64,000 bases of DNA, taken from positions 38,136,361 to 38,200,360 of the forward strand of contig OZ035963.1 of NCBI GenBank assembly GCA_964034945.1, given 5' to 3'. Source of the stretch: Chrysopilus asiliformis. Taxonomy: Eukaryota > Arthropoda > Insecta > Diptera > Rhagionidae. The notes beneath the pieces are model-generated. The model ran no database searches. It saw nothing but the letters and a program-made list of their open reading frames with translations, and was not told where the DNA came from. The position numbers and the translations under genes are program-made. How positions within the stretch are numbered: the first letter of the stretch is position 1; each line of letters begins with the position of its first letter. Below are positions 11,436 through 23,114 of this stretch, piece by piece.

Positions 11436-12433
11436 TAATAAATAGAAAAATTCATGAAGTCAAGTGCGCAAAAACGATAAGATTATATGTATGCGCTTTT
11501 TAAATGTTTAGTGTTAATATCAATGGTTCTGTGATGCGATTGCTTTTTCTCACTGATTCCGAATCTAATTTCAGTGTTTCGGGAACCACATTTTTCCGAT
11601 TATTACAAAAAACACTGCTCAACATTGCCGATTATTACAAAAACAAAAGTCAATTTTCCAGACAAAAACTAGAGCCAATCTGGCCAGTTACTTCCAAATT
11701 CGGAATCAGCAATATTGAGCACTGTTTTCGAAAACTTTCGATTTACGTTGGATACATTCTTGTTGGAGTTTTTGGACATTTTCTTCAGCATTTGCTTTTT
11801 TACACTTGCATCGTTTTTGACCTTTATCTACTTTACACTATAGATCCATTTCACATTTCTTTATACAATACATGAGTATATTGCAATTGAACTTCCGGCA
11901 TATTCGATTTTTCACAATTAGTCGTGAAAATCCATTTTTCATTCTTCATTGTTTTTATCGCGAAGTACAGATACTGCTAACAGTAGGTACTGCATTTCTA
12001 AATTAATTCGTATCCCACTTAACTCTCTGAAATCCGCTGTACTTTTTCTGCGTTTCATATATTTTAACTGACATTTCGTCTTACTAGAAACTGGTCAAGT
12101 ACATGGTCTATCTGATTGAAGTATCAGATCCTGGATCTTCCCATATCCCTAATTTGTTATTGCGTACAAAGCCGACACTTTCGACGCATAGAAATACTGT
12201 ATTTGCAAAATTATTGAATTAAAATCACCAAATTGTGCTCAAGCCTCGTATGAACATGAGTTCCCCGTGGAATACGCTTTTGTCATTATTATGAGCGTTT
12301 TGCGCTGTAAGATGTTTTATAAGACTACTAGTCCAACTTATATTAGGCGCATTAGCTATTATTGCTTATTATTTAGTATTTTCCATGTCTAATATTTCAA
12401 ATAGTTGTTCTTAATCTCTGACATCTAAAATTA
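11436..12433. other. No gene seen
   Basis: A 123-codon frame at 11504-11875 (plus) reads as Phe/Leu-rich low-complexity peptide with no recognisable domain, and is not accepted as a gene. Nothing else was recognised. Confidence 0.3.
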
Positions 12434-12441
12434 ATAAGACG

Positions 12442-13137
12442 CAGTGGCGGCTTTATAGGGGAGGCAACGGAGGCATTGCCTCCTCATAACCTTTTATAAA
12501 AATGTTTTTCTAACGTATGCCTTTAATTTTTTATACCATAATGGACTGTATAAAAATCTGTATGTTCAGAAAATAATAATTTAAAAGAAAATCCTATTCT
12601 CTAATGTAGAATTCTCTAAAACATAAACTACAAATTCTCTTCATAGAGGCTAGCCTCCGATTCGTACAAATACTTTCATACAGCTTTTGCTATGAACAAG
12701 CATAGCCACATATAGAATACGAACACCAATCTCCGTAAAAAATTCTCTTCATAGAGGCTAGCCTCCGATTCGTACAAATACTTTCATACAGCTTTTGCTA
12801 AGCACAAGCATCGGAGGCTAGCCTCTATGAAGAGATTTATTTACGGCGCCTAAAGTTAGTTAAAACTAAAGTTAGTTTTTGACGCCTAAAGTTAGTCTCA
12901 AACTTGTGAAATTTGAATTTCGCGGCAAACGAAAATTGAATTTCGCGACCTTATACAGTTCAGTGAATGCGTTCAAGTACGAATAAGAGGGAAATATTTT
13001 TGGGACCATTTTTCAGCAGAGCTTTGCATGGTGACAGTTGTTCTATGTTATATAGTTCTGTGGTCGTATCATAAAAAAATTTATAGAACTAAAAAAAACT
13101 TTGCCTCCTCATTTCAAATATACACGAGCCGCCACTG
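12442..13137. mobile_element. Nonautonomous hAT element with perfect 8-bp target duplication
   Basis: Left end CAGTGGCGGCTTTATAGGGG, right end the inverse of CAGTGGCGGCTCGTG; both ends continue into GAGGCAA/TTGCCTCC. ATAAGACG flanks both sides exactly (12434-12441 and 13138-13145). Inside, a ~75-bp block with TTCATAGAGGCTAGCCTCCG is present twice in direct orientation (about 12637 and 12744), and a third partial copy is inverted (about 12810-12837), making a palindrome around GAGGCTAGCCTC. No transposase sequence remains. Confidence 0.88.
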
Positions 13138-13319
13138 ATAAGACGTCTTGGGCGAATAAGACATCTAGCATCAACATTTAGAATTAATTCTAGAACCAAA
13201 CAAATCCGTGTCAGAGTTAACATTTAGACTGACATCTACAAACAAACCTCACAAAGAAAAAATTGTTCAAATAAACATTTACTCTATAGTATGACTCACA
13301 AATAGAGGAATTATTCTAG

Positions 13320-13421
13320 TTAACTTATATAGAAAAATTTGAACTCTTCCCCCTCGTCCACATCCTGCTTGATCAGGTCAGTGACAGAGATCATGGCGTC
13401 ACTCTGATGGGATCCAGCCAT
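13320..13421 (-). CDS. Possible small coding exon, unidentified
   Basis: A 33-codon frame beginning with ATG after an in-frame stop and reading MAGSHQSDAMISVTDLIKQ, then an acidic VDEGEEF. The stretch 13340-13421 is markedly more GC-rich than the neighbourhood and uses GC-ending codons, unlike the AT-rich noise around it. No family recognised. It may be a relic of a host exon or a conserved bit of a transposon. Just upstream (13460-13500) is a small hairpin of TTTCATTGCATTATT with its inverse. Confidence 0.25.
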   Translation of the reverse strand: MAGSHQSDAMISVTDLIKQDVDEGEEFKFFYIS

Positions 13422-14373
13422 TGATACTCAAGATCGAAACTTCCTCACCGTTTTCATTAAAATTTAATTTCATTGCATTATTCAATAATAATAATGCAAT
13501 GAAATTGACATCTGGTACTTGAATAGAAATAGTTTCGATAGAAGCAAAAATATTCTTATATGACCAAAAAGCCCGAAAATTTTCAAATAATATTAAATAT
13601 TCATATGGTAGAGAAAAATTCAAATAGTAGACTCATAACGGCAGGACGAAAATCACATACTTTTGGAAGTTGGATGATTTTGGACACATTGTTCTAATGA
13701 AAGAAACGGGCGCTCTGAGCAAAAACAGATGTATTATGTTAGAAAATACGCGAAAATACGCGATTAAAATTACCTAGATGTAGTAATTAACATGTTTCAT
13801 ATATTCCATTTTTTACACGTTAAAAATTAGGTTGTAAATCTTTTATTAACTACTTACCGATCCCTGGATAAGAGCATTTTCTTAAAAGAAATCACATTAA
13901 AACTAACCGCTTTTGCTATCATAACTAACTTTTCGTTTCCACGCCCAAAATAGACGGAACATTTTTCGACATTTTAAGTGAGAAATCCCACGGTAGAATT
14001 CTTCTGTATTTTTGATCACAATCTCATATAATGAAAGAAAAACTCACTTATTCAGTATTCTCACGCAAATTTTTTTCTCACTTGGCAATCACGATTTGGC
14101 TGCTGAAATTTAAAATTGAAATAAAGGAGCTATAAATTGGGTATCTTCCGGTGTGCATGGGTGCATTCGCCACTGTAGCGTACTATCACGATTACTATCA
14201 CAAGTTATGGTACACTAATATTAACGATCACAATACAACATAAACATGCAGAAGCTATATTGAAAACACCTGAGTTTAGCTGCACATGAAAGAACAGCTC
14301 CAATGATTTTTGATCACTTCAATTTGTTCTACTACGATCATCTTAGTGTTTATCTATGTTCATATCATATAAC

Positions 14374-14570
14374 CTCTAAGATGGCCCAGGCAGAACAAAG
14401 ATAGAAAAACCTTTCCTTGGTCGGAGGAATATCCAAGTTCTGAAGAAGCTTTCGACCGTAACCGAAGGAGCTTTGCCAGTCATTTATAGCATTGTTTCTT
14501 AAATCAAGTTGGATCAATTCATGTGTTGATGCAACACAAATGTATTGTGTACTGAGATTGGCGGGCACAA
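14374..14570 (-). CDS. Possible internal exon, unidentified
   Basis: A 197-nt open segment on the minus strand bounded by a plausible acceptor (TTGATATTTTTAG at 14571-14572) and donor (GAG before GTTATATG at 14373-14372). Its translation includes NLSTQYICVASTHELIQLD and later PPTKERFFYLCSAWAI. The 'ICVASTHELIQLDLR' pattern could be one strand set of a beta-propeller protein, but I cannot name a family. Surrounding DNA is AT-rich and non-coding. Confidence 0.3.
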
Positions 14571-14599
14571 CTAAAAATATCAAAAGTTTTATTAGACAC

Positions 14600-15980
14600 C
14601 CTCGCGTTCAGCTCCCAATCGGTGGAAAAAAATGTCCCTTTGTTGTTTGACGGTAGGCTGCTTATCTGTCTTACAAGATATTTGTTTACTTTTGTAATTT
14701 AAATTGAATAAATTTTATTATTTTTTTTTATTCAAGTATTAAAAGCATTAAATATCACTAAAATATACGTTACTTTAGTCTCCGAGTAATCCTTGTGATC
14801 GGTTGTTGCAAATAGCAAAGTCATTAACCTTTTTGTCGACGGGCATTATTCAATTGCTTAAAAGAGTGATCCTTCTGTTACAATATTAAAAGTTTCACTT
14901 TGAATTGTTTTTGACTTTATTTGGTCCTGAGTAACAGAAGATGTAATCTCAATATAAGAATGAATGTGCACAAGAATTAACTAATATTATGTATGGATAC
15001 AAGTAACTTATTTGTCTATTGCTAGAATCTCTTGAACAAACTCATTTTTCTGTGCTTTTTTCTGGAATGTCTCTACAGCTCTTTCATGATTCTTCATCAT
15101 GAGGAAATTAAAACATTTTTTGTTGACTCTACAGTTACTGATATTACCATTAGGATATTTCCTTTTAAATTAGAAAGAATTCAATGCAAGTCGAGTATTT
15201 TTTTGAACAGACATTATACTGTATAGGGCACAGAAAACTGCGGTTCTGTACTTCACAATTCTTTCCCCCCGATTTCAAGTGTCTAAGGGCTGCAATGTAT
15301 GCATGAAAAAATAAAAAGGGATTCGTAAGTGACTTCCCCTTTTTAATTTAGTACTGTTTTATGTTGTCATCCTATTCTATTTTGTCGAGTATTGAAAAAA
15401 AGCCATTCTAAAGGTTTTATTTTTAAAAAGAATTTCTTTTCTTCTTTTTCTAATTTGTATATCGTTTGCACTGCTATACATTTTGCTATAAATGCATCCT
15501 GTTTGATTGGTGTTGTCTGTACAAGAATTTTCTAGCGAATAGAAAGTACCTCGTTGTCTCCAAATTTATGCATGACAAAATCGGTTCAATGTACACTTTT
15601 TTGACGAATAACTGAAGTACAACGTATTGAGATACCTACTTATAGACGATTACTATACTTGATAAGGATCCTTGCCATTTTTCTGCATGTGTAACTACAA
15701 GAGGCAAATATTTCAACCATTTTTATATACCGAAGTGCTAGTTACATTCCTACTTTTCGTATTCATGAGTTTTATTAATACTTCGAATTTGTTTTCCAAT
15801 GAATTTTGTATACAAAAAACATGCGCTGAAACTAAAATTTACTTTATTACGTAGAGTCTAAAATAGCCCAGTATAATTGTGGGTTTTTGACAATTACAAA
15901 GAAATTTGTCAAAAAAAACGTGATGTTTGTTATAAAAAATATTATTAGGTACAGTTACAGTTACAAGGCTGGGAATCGAT
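14600..15980. other. No gene seen
   Basis: Several 60-64 codon frames occur but are Phe/Ile/Tyr-rich translations of AT-rich DNA. No paired repeats recognised. Confidence 0.3.
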
Positions 15981-15990
15981 GGTTCTAACT

Positions 15991-16560
15991 CAGGGGTGTC
16001 CAACCTTTTAGCTTTCCGGAAGTAACCAAAATTGCGGCTTTTTAAAAATCGCGAATTGGTTTTTCTCAATTTACTCCGAAACCACGCGTTTTTTAGTGGT
16101 GTTAAGTATGACAAAACTTGGAGAAAATAAAATTTTCTACACTTTTGTCTTTCGCAAGAATTCGATATATCAAACTGTTATCGAGATACACAGTTATTTC
16201 AAAAACTTTAGTTTTTTGCCATTATCTCAAAAAAAATTGTTTTTTGCTTACTGTATATGTGAGATGAATTAATGAGAATGGCATTCTGCACAATTTTGTC
16301 TTTACCGTTATTCGTTATCTTTTACCGTTATTGAGATATTTTTATTAAAATGTAAAAAATATATTTTTGCGAATTACTTGCAAACTAACAGTTTTTCGAA
16401 AAAACTTTTGAAAAACGCATTAAAGGCAATAAAATTTTCTACATTTTTACCTTTTACTGTAAATTGATATCTTTTACCATTCTCAAGTTATCTCAAATTT
16501 TGTACGTTTTGAGGACGTCTTTGGTTGACAAAACAATAGGGCTATAGCGTAAATTGCACT
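15991..16560 (+). mobile_element. Old repeat, intact copy of the 49.5-kb host repeat
   Basis: Starts CAGGGGTGTCCAACCTTTT, a hAT-like terminus, and continues through GGTTTTTCTCAATTTACTCC, TATGACAAAACTTGGAG, TTCGATATATCAAACTG and TTTTGTCTTTACCGTTAT. It matches, in the same order, the sequence at 49490-49682 joined to 53166-53395. Here the position corresponding to the hAT insertion at 49683 is unoccupied, so this copy serves as an empty site. No transposase is visible. Confidence 0.75.
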
Positions 16561-16694
16561 GGGTCGTAGATTATGTGGAACAAGTTTTAACCCCGATTAT
16601 ACCATAGACAATATGACGTATTGAACATCTTTTCGAAATATCTTAAAATTTAACAGTTGCAATTTAGAAACAAATTTTCCTGTCAATTTTTTTT

Positions 16695-17243
16695 TATACC
16701 CGTATGGTGAAACCAAAGGGTATATTAACTTTGCCTTACCGTTTGTAACGCCAAGATCCCGTCATCACACATAAAAATGAATTACACCAGTGTGTTTAGA
16801 ATGATGAAAATAATTAATTTCTGCATGTCCGTCCGTCTGTCTGTCTGTCCGTCTGTCCGTCTGTCTGTCTGTGGCGCGGATTGCGGGCGCACGGATTGAG
16901 CTAGAGACTTGAAATTTTGTGCAGATCCGTTTTTCGTAAAATGTGAGGCTAAGTTCGTTAATGGGCAAAAATGGACCATTAGGGGGGTACCACCCATACG
17001 AACGAAAATGGTTTTTGTGAATATCTCGAAAACGGTGCATCTTTTAAAAAAAAGTCTAAAAACAAAAGTTATGTAGGATATGATTCTACATAAAACTCCC
17101 ATACATCAAAATCCGATTGGAACAAGTTTTAAAAAAATCTTATTGGAAAATTTGAATTCAAATGAAATTTTGATACGCCGTTCAATTAAATCACCATACG
17201 GGTTTTCAATAATTGCCAGATTGGCAATTATAGCTTTTGTTAT
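16695..17243 (+). mobile_element. DINE-like element, copy C (near complete)
   Basis: Full set of family landmarks: TATACCCGTATGGTGAAACC start, a longer GTCCGTCTGTCTG microsatellite (16827-16872), GCGCGGATTGCGGGCGCACG, GGGGGGTACC, TCACCATACGGGT near the end and the closing palindrome ATTGCCAGATTGGCAAT. Frames through it such as RTDRQTDRRTD are microsatellite translations and do not represent a protein. Confidence 0.82.
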
Positions 17244-17640
17244 GTTTGTCTGTCAAATTTTTTTTTTTTTTGTATGAAAAAGTTATTTGACCGAAATAAA
17301 TATGGAGAGCGCGGATCGCACGGCAAAAATGCCAATCGAATCCGCGAAGAGTATCATCTTGGGCATTTAGACCGGTGCTAAGTTGTCAGTTTTCTGCAAT
17401 GTAGCACCAGTATAAATGCGTTCTACTTTAGCAATACCTCTGACAGGTACATATAATTGGAAAATTAACTTGTTTGAAAGTTAAATTTTTACTTACCCTC
17501 TGGCCGTGTTACCTTCTGGCCATGTGGATTTCTTTTTTGCTTTTCTAATCCTCTATGCCCTTCTCATGCTTCAGATTCCAAAACTTGTACATAAATGCAA
17601 AAAATTGACAGTCCAGGCAATATACACTTCTAATTTAGCA

Positions 17641-17930
17641 CCGCCAGATTGCTATTGCCAAGTTAGCTCAGTCTAAACATGCCCATAGATGGGAATGTTC
17701 CGAACAGCACAAATACTCGTTGGCAATCAAGGAGCGATTGGCAATCAGGATATCCAAGAGACGCAGAACCGATACTATTCTAGTGAGACTACTGACGGTA
17801 TAAATCACCGGACATTGCCCCCTCGGCACTATGACCAAAAGATGGGGCGCAACCGCGAATGATTTTTGTCGTGGCTGTGGTGACGGAGAAGACGAAGTGA
17901 AGCACATTTAGCTCCGCGAACATACCAGAC
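17641..17930 (+). pseudogene. LINE polyprotein C-terminus (zinc-knuckle region), decayed
   Basis: One plus-strand frame reads ITGHCPLGTMTKRWG, then NDFCRGCGDGEDEVKHI. This is the region after RNase H in I/R1/LOA-type LINEs, with the CxxC...H zinc-knuckle. Upstream, in the same frame, is ISKRRRTDTILVRLLTV. In-frame stops interrupt at TV*ITGH and KHI*LRE. The reverse transcriptase and the rest of the element are absent, as expected for a fragment. Confidence 0.7.
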
Positions 17931-20343
17931 TAAACTTACCGCCTCCCGTCGCCGCCCACAAATTAAATTTTATTTCATTTAACCCATGCCCCTTCAGCCC
18001 CTCCCAAAAAAATTTCCTACAAACTTTGAGCGAAAAAAGAGGGGCGAACTACGGCTTAAAATACCGATTTTAGTTAGGGAATACTTCCCTTTTCCCCACA
18101 TATACATCACATATGTCGCGTCTTTGGGGCTACACCAAACTTTAGCCCAAAAAGGCTTTATAAGATAGCTATAGGATAGATATATGGCACTGGAACCAAG
18201 GTAATCTAGCGCTTTGCGAAGTATTCGTTATACACAGATACTCGAATGCCTACTTTAGAAACACAAATAGTTAAATTTAATAGTACTAACAGATCAATCG
18301 CATATACATTTAAAAAATATTATAAAGTCGCTCTGGCTTGATGGAGCTATTTTGCCTTTCCTTATAATTCGTATAAGGTCTGTGGCTATCTGGGTATAAG
18401 TACTCGAATCGAGTCTTACCCCACCAAAATTATGTAAACCTGCGTGGAAGCTGGTAAAGCAGGCTCTGATGACGATGAACGAACTTCCATGCCAGAAACA
18501 GGCTCCTAGTAGGGTCTCAGAACAAACATGCCAGACAGAATTGACCCCCAACTTAATTTTGGATGTGACAACATCCACAAAAATAATATAACATTTTGTT
18601 ATATTTTTTTCATGACCTATAAGCCCAGAAATTCCAATAAAATTCAATGCTAAAAAGGTCGCGTAAAAACCATGAATCAGAAATGATTCAATGATTAAAC
18701 ACAAAATTTAAAAAAATATGTCTAAAGTTTCTGTAAAGTAGTTTGATGTTGCGTGCTATGTTTTTTGAGATGCTCTTCGTAATACTGCAAATCCGAGGCA
18801 AGGGAAATAGCACCTTCCTAACCAGTCGGCGATTACCTAAAGAACCCCTCAAAACAAAGTAACCCTTTGTTTATTTTGGGGGAAATGAAATATTAGCTAG
18901 GGACGCCTCTAGTGAACTTATTTACGCCATGATATCCGTTATGTGCAAGATGGTTTGTGAATTGGCAATGAAATGGATATTATACTACGTTGCTATACAA
19001 ACCTCTTATTAATAGAAATTTGGATTCCATTCAAGTTCAACCCTCGATATCGTTCGCTGTGATTAACCACGGTCTCATGATAGGGTGTTTTTTAATATAT
19101 TCCATTATAAGTTGGTCGATACTTAGATTTTGGCTAGGGACACTTATGTCTTTGCATACGAGAGAAACGTAAAATCCCTGAGTATCGGTCTTACTCAGCA
19201 CCGCACTTTAAAAACATGTATGTATGTACAAGTATATAAAGAGCCACATATAAGGTATTATAATCGATTACTTGAATACTTTGTACACTCCAAATACTCA
19301 TTTTCGAAAGATGGCGACATTTTTTTAAATAAAGGAAGTCACCCTTTTAACAAACTTTTGTTTGCTTTAGCAAGGATAATGACAAATTATGGCGTTATTG
19401 GCAATGGAAGTAAAAAAGTTCTTTTTGTCTTTTCAACAATTTTTTTGCCTAAGTAGATGATACTACTGCACGTTCCACTTGTTATGATTGTCTTATACAT
19501 AGTATGATAAAGGATTGTATTAAAAAAAAATGTTTCGACCGTTTTAATTTTGCCTAAAAACTTTTTTTTTTGCAAAATTTAAAAAATAAACAAAAATAAG
19601 CTCTTATTTACAAATATGAGGTACTGAAGTAAAAAATTGGCTTTTTGTATTAAAAGTAAATGATAAAAGTATGAGCCGTAAATGTAATTTTTCATCGAGA
19701 ATTTATTTTTTATTCTATGATCCAAAATGCGAAAAAAAAACTTTTCTTTTTCAGTACATAAAAAAATTGTTTCATTTTTAAAAGCTTTTATTTAGCTTGC
19801 TTGTTTATCCGGCATAACCGCTCGGTGCCTTTCAAAGAGTGTGACAGACTGACAGACAGAAAGACTTTTTTGTAATAATTCTCCAATCGACTCAGAAGTG
19901 CTCTGGAAATGAATTTTAGGCAAAATTAAGAGATCATGAATATAAGTTTATTGATAAAAATTGTGAAAAACTTTTATGGGAATTTGTAAAATTGAGAAAA
20001 TCTGTTGTTTTGATTGATCCGCAGAGATGCAAAACAAAAGTTTTTTGAGCTTCAAGCAAAGGATAAATTGAATTTCTGGTTTTTGATTTAAGTTCCTTAA
20101 ATTTGAAAATTTGGTTCTGGTTCTGGTTTTGATTTCTCAAATTTGGTTCTGGTTTCGATTTCTTCAAAATTTGGTTATGATTTTGCTCCCCCAAAATTTA
20201 AATGGTTCAGCGGATTTTGGTTTTAGTTTTTAAGTTCTTATTCAGTAGTTTTTGCGTTTCCTGATCATATTAGATAGATTTCCTGAAATACAGGACACAA
20301 AACAGTTTTTTGGGTATTAGATTAGCCTACTAAAGTCCTAGAC
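17931..20343. other. Repeat-poor AT-rich DNA, no gene accepted
   Basis: A 136-codon minus frame (18294-18704) and a 108-codon plus frame (19130-19456) have no recognisable domain, initiation context or splice evidence, and may be chance. AGGGTGTTTTTTAA at 19083 resembles the mariner-family terminus seen near 38660. The 20080-20190 segment is a GGTTCTGGTTTTGATTT repeat that translates to NQNQNQ. Confidence 0.3.
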
Positions 20344-20841
20344 CAGAGCTCGGCACTCCTTGGCTCGCCTGGCTCCTCACAACGATAACATTTTTATTCA
20401 AATTTTACGAGAATACAATCAATGTATGAACATTTTTACTCGACTCTCCAACGCAATGATACGTATTGGACGACCGACGGCCGCTTCGGCAGCCGAAATC
20501 AAACGATTGACTAACAATCGATGAAGCGAGCCTACGACAGTCATTTAGTATAATTTCTGTTGTTGATGCGTGCGAATGTATACATTTGCTCCCCAAAACC
20601 TTAATTGCTTCCCAAAGAACACTGACGTATGAAATTTTTTCAGAAATTTTATTTTTTTAGTTTTCCTTTTCCATTATAAAGGGCTCATATTCAAATTCAA
20701 ATATTATGTCGTGTGATTGGGAAAACAAATATTTAATAACCACAAATAATGAAAACCGTCAATGTCTAGTTTGCAGTTACATGTCGAATAAAAAATTCAA
20801 TCTAGAACGCCATTACAACAGCTGTACGATCAGGTAACATA
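20344..20841 (+). mobile_element. 5' fragment of an autonomous-type hAT element
   Basis: CAGAGCTCGGCACTCCTTGG at 20344 looks like a hAT terminal inverted repeat, and 360 bp downstream lies a BED/C2H2-like zinc-finger coding segment in the same orientation. No right terminus or transposase core follows, because another hAT element begins at 20979. Inferred to be the truncated 5' end of a coding hAT copy. Confidence 0.45.
20706..20837 (+). CDS. BED-like zinc-finger exon of a hAT transposase (fragment)
   Basis: A 43-codon frame beginning MSCDWENKYLITTNNENRQ and continuing CLVCSYMSNKKFNLERHY, with a C-x2-C pair followed by FNLERHYNSC. In hAT proteins related to ZBED/FAM200 the N-terminal finger has the form CLVC...(K)(Y/F)NL(R/E)RHY, and this matches. 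The frame runs into AG|GTAACA at 20833-20835, a good splice donor, so it may have been a first coding exon. Nothing downstream continues the protein, so it is a fragment. Confidence 0.55.
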   Translation: MSCDWENKYLITTNNENRQCLVCSYMSNKKFNLERHYNSCTIR

Positions 20842-20978
20842 ATGCAATTTAACGCATGTTTTTTCGAAGCACAGAACCGAAAATACGTCCCCACAAGTTT
20901 TTTTGCACAACGGAACTTTTTTTTTTTGTAATCGCATCATGATAAATTGTGTAGTCCACTGTTCTTAAACGTCTCCAT

Positions 20979-21495
20979 CAGGGATCCCGTTTACACTACT
21001 ATCGTAGTTTTACACTACTATTTGGACATAATTTGACCTAACACTACTTACACTACTGAAAAACTCAAAACACTACCTTTTTCGCCCTATGAAAAACGTG
21101 CTACAAAGAAAGTTAATTTCTAGATTTGAAAAGTTCATTTATCTGGGGAAAATTAAATAATATGTAATATGTAATTATTCAGATTCTTTATCTAAAATAT
21201 TTAAATACTTTAGGTATTCCCTATGGAAAACTGCACTCAATTCTTGAACAAAGCGGACATATAATACCTAATTCCGTCCTTTAATTATAATTTTCAAAAA
21301 AATGTGATTTTTGTACTAATATAAAAATGTACTGATATGATATGCAATAAAACATTAGATGTTAACATTCAAAATGTGTTGTCTCAATGAAACTCCAAAT
21401 GACTGTTAAAAAAGTTGACACTACTGAAATCCTTCTGACACTACTATTTTTCGATCAATAACACTCCGCTTTTGACTTTTGGGGTGGGAACCCTG
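20979..21495. mobile_element. Nonautonomous hAT element with perfect 8-bp target duplication
   Basis: Left end CAGGGATCCCGTTTACAC; right end is the inverse of CAGGGTTCCCACCCC. GTCTCCAT flanks both sides (20971-20978 and 21496-21503). ACACTACTA words recur near both ends (about 20992, 21013, 21049 and 21418, 21438), probably transposase-binding subterminal repeats. No coding sequence of its own. Confidence 0.9.
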
Positions 21496-21849
21496 GTCTC
21501 CATCAAAAGCGAAAGAGCATAAAAAATGAAAAAGATGCGTTTTCTCATTTTGTGTTATAGTATATGAAGAAACATAAAATTTCTTCGAGTGATAGTAAAT
21601 CACTACATACATGGCGCCCAGGCCTGTCCTAGACTGCAAATCTGGTCAGAAATAGAAAATAAATTTGCGATCCTCAAAATTTAGATATGAACTGAGCTGA
21701 ACCTCTGAAAAAAAAATGTTTTGGGTTTAGTTACAGCATTTGTTTTAAAAGCTGGTTTGGTTTTGGTTCGGTTCACCCATCTTTTCTGAAAAATGGTTTG
21801 GCCTTGGTTCGGTTCGGCCATTTTTCCCCCGACGGAACGGAGATGGTAT

Positions 21850-22115
21850 ATGCGTTTGGCTTAAAGGTTGTGCGCATTGAGTTTGTGTGTCCTTCCCTCA
21901 TAACTTTGGAACCTCTCAACCGATTCCGTATCTTCTGATCCACTGAACCGATTTCGATCCCGCTTCCGCCATTTGCTTGTAAATAATGAAAGGAATATTT
22001 TAGTGTATAACAGTTACCCCCCCCCCACAATTTCAACCACCCCCCCCCCCCTTCTATCTTCTGATCCACTAAACCGATTTCGATCCCGCTTCGGCATTCG
22101 AGGGACTTTACTTGA
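21850..22115. repeat. Two tandem diverged repeat units with C-tracts
   Basis: TATCTTCTGATCCACTRAAC followed by CGATTTCGATCCCGCTTC occurs at about 21930 and 22056, separated by two poly-C runs (22017-22027 and 22039-22050). A preceding related line, CTCAACCGATTCCGTATC, suggests a third unit. The poly-C plus 'ACCGATTTCGATCC' design is reminiscent of the 165-bp array at 4.7 kb. Confidence 0.6.
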
Positions 22116-22239
22116 AAAAAATTGTTAATCTTTAAATAATTATTGCAATACAAAATGGTTACCAAAAAACTTTAAATTCAATCGGACATAAAAAGTTTGT
22201 ACACTGTTATCTTTAAAAAGAGTGAAAAAAAAAACAAAA

Positions 22240-23110
22240 TAAAAATTTTGAAAAACACCGACCGAAGAAACACCCTAAAAAATTGAAAAACTCCTGAATA
22301 AAAAAAATCCTTTAAAAAGGATAAAATAATCATTACAGTAAATTTAAAATTTGTGTGCGTCAGGAAAGCCTATTGGTAGTTGAATTTGTGTGGATTTGGA
22401 CTATAATCTAGAGAATAAACAATGGGACGTGTAAAAATGGCCGCCGAGCTGAAAAATCAGTAAGAAGAGCTTTAAAAATTTAATCCTTTGCCACAAATAA
22501 TTAGTAAAATAACTGAAATTGGTCAATATCAATTAAAAAAACTCATATCAAAATTTGGAAAGTTGTAGTTGTTGACACGCCATCATGTGTGTAGAGAGCC
22601 TATGTTATAATATAGAGAGTGGACATCCGGACTTGTACAAATGGCCGTCGAGCTGAAAAACGAGCGCGGAAAGCCTTAAAAATGTCGTTCTTTGTCACAT
22701 TATCAAAATAACGGAAATCGCTTAATATAAGTAAAAAAACTCATGTCTAGCCGCTCTAGTCCGGATGTCCACTCCCTATATTATGGGCTCTATACACACA
22801 TGCTGGTGTCATAACGCCGACGTTGACGCCTCATCTGTTTGGGGCATAACTTTCGAGATATTTAAATTACTCAGGTCAACCCTAATAATAAAAAAAAATC
22901 CTTTAAAAAGGATAAAATAATATAATCATTGGAGTAAATTTAAAATTGGTTTGCATCAGGACAACCTTGCTCCACAAATTCAACGACCAATAGGCTTTCC
23001 CGACGCACACAAATTTTAAATTTACTGTAATGATTATTTTATCCTTTTTTTCAATTTTTTAGGGTTTTTCTTTAGTCGTGGGTTTTTCAAAATTTTTATA
23101 TTGTTTTTTA
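22240..23110. mobile_element. Inverted-repeat element with ~150-bp arms and a nested inverted repeat
   Basis: The left arm (about 22240-22395) and right arm (about 22966-23110) are near-perfect reverse complements over GGATAAAATAATCATTACAG, TTTGTGTGCGTCAGGAAAGC and CCTATTGGTAGTTGAATTTG, with looser pairing over AAACACCCTAAAAAATTG. Between them is a second, inner inverted repeat (22590-22640 with 22755-22805; GTGGACATCCGGAC on both sides), which looks like a smaller nested element. The interior holds GGCCGCCGAGCTGAAAAA, also present near 60990. Confidence 0.75.
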
Positions 23111-23114
23111 TGTG

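Noticed and set aside
17668..17907. 79-codon minus-strand frame
   Set aside because: Antisense to the LINE zinc-knuckle fragment.
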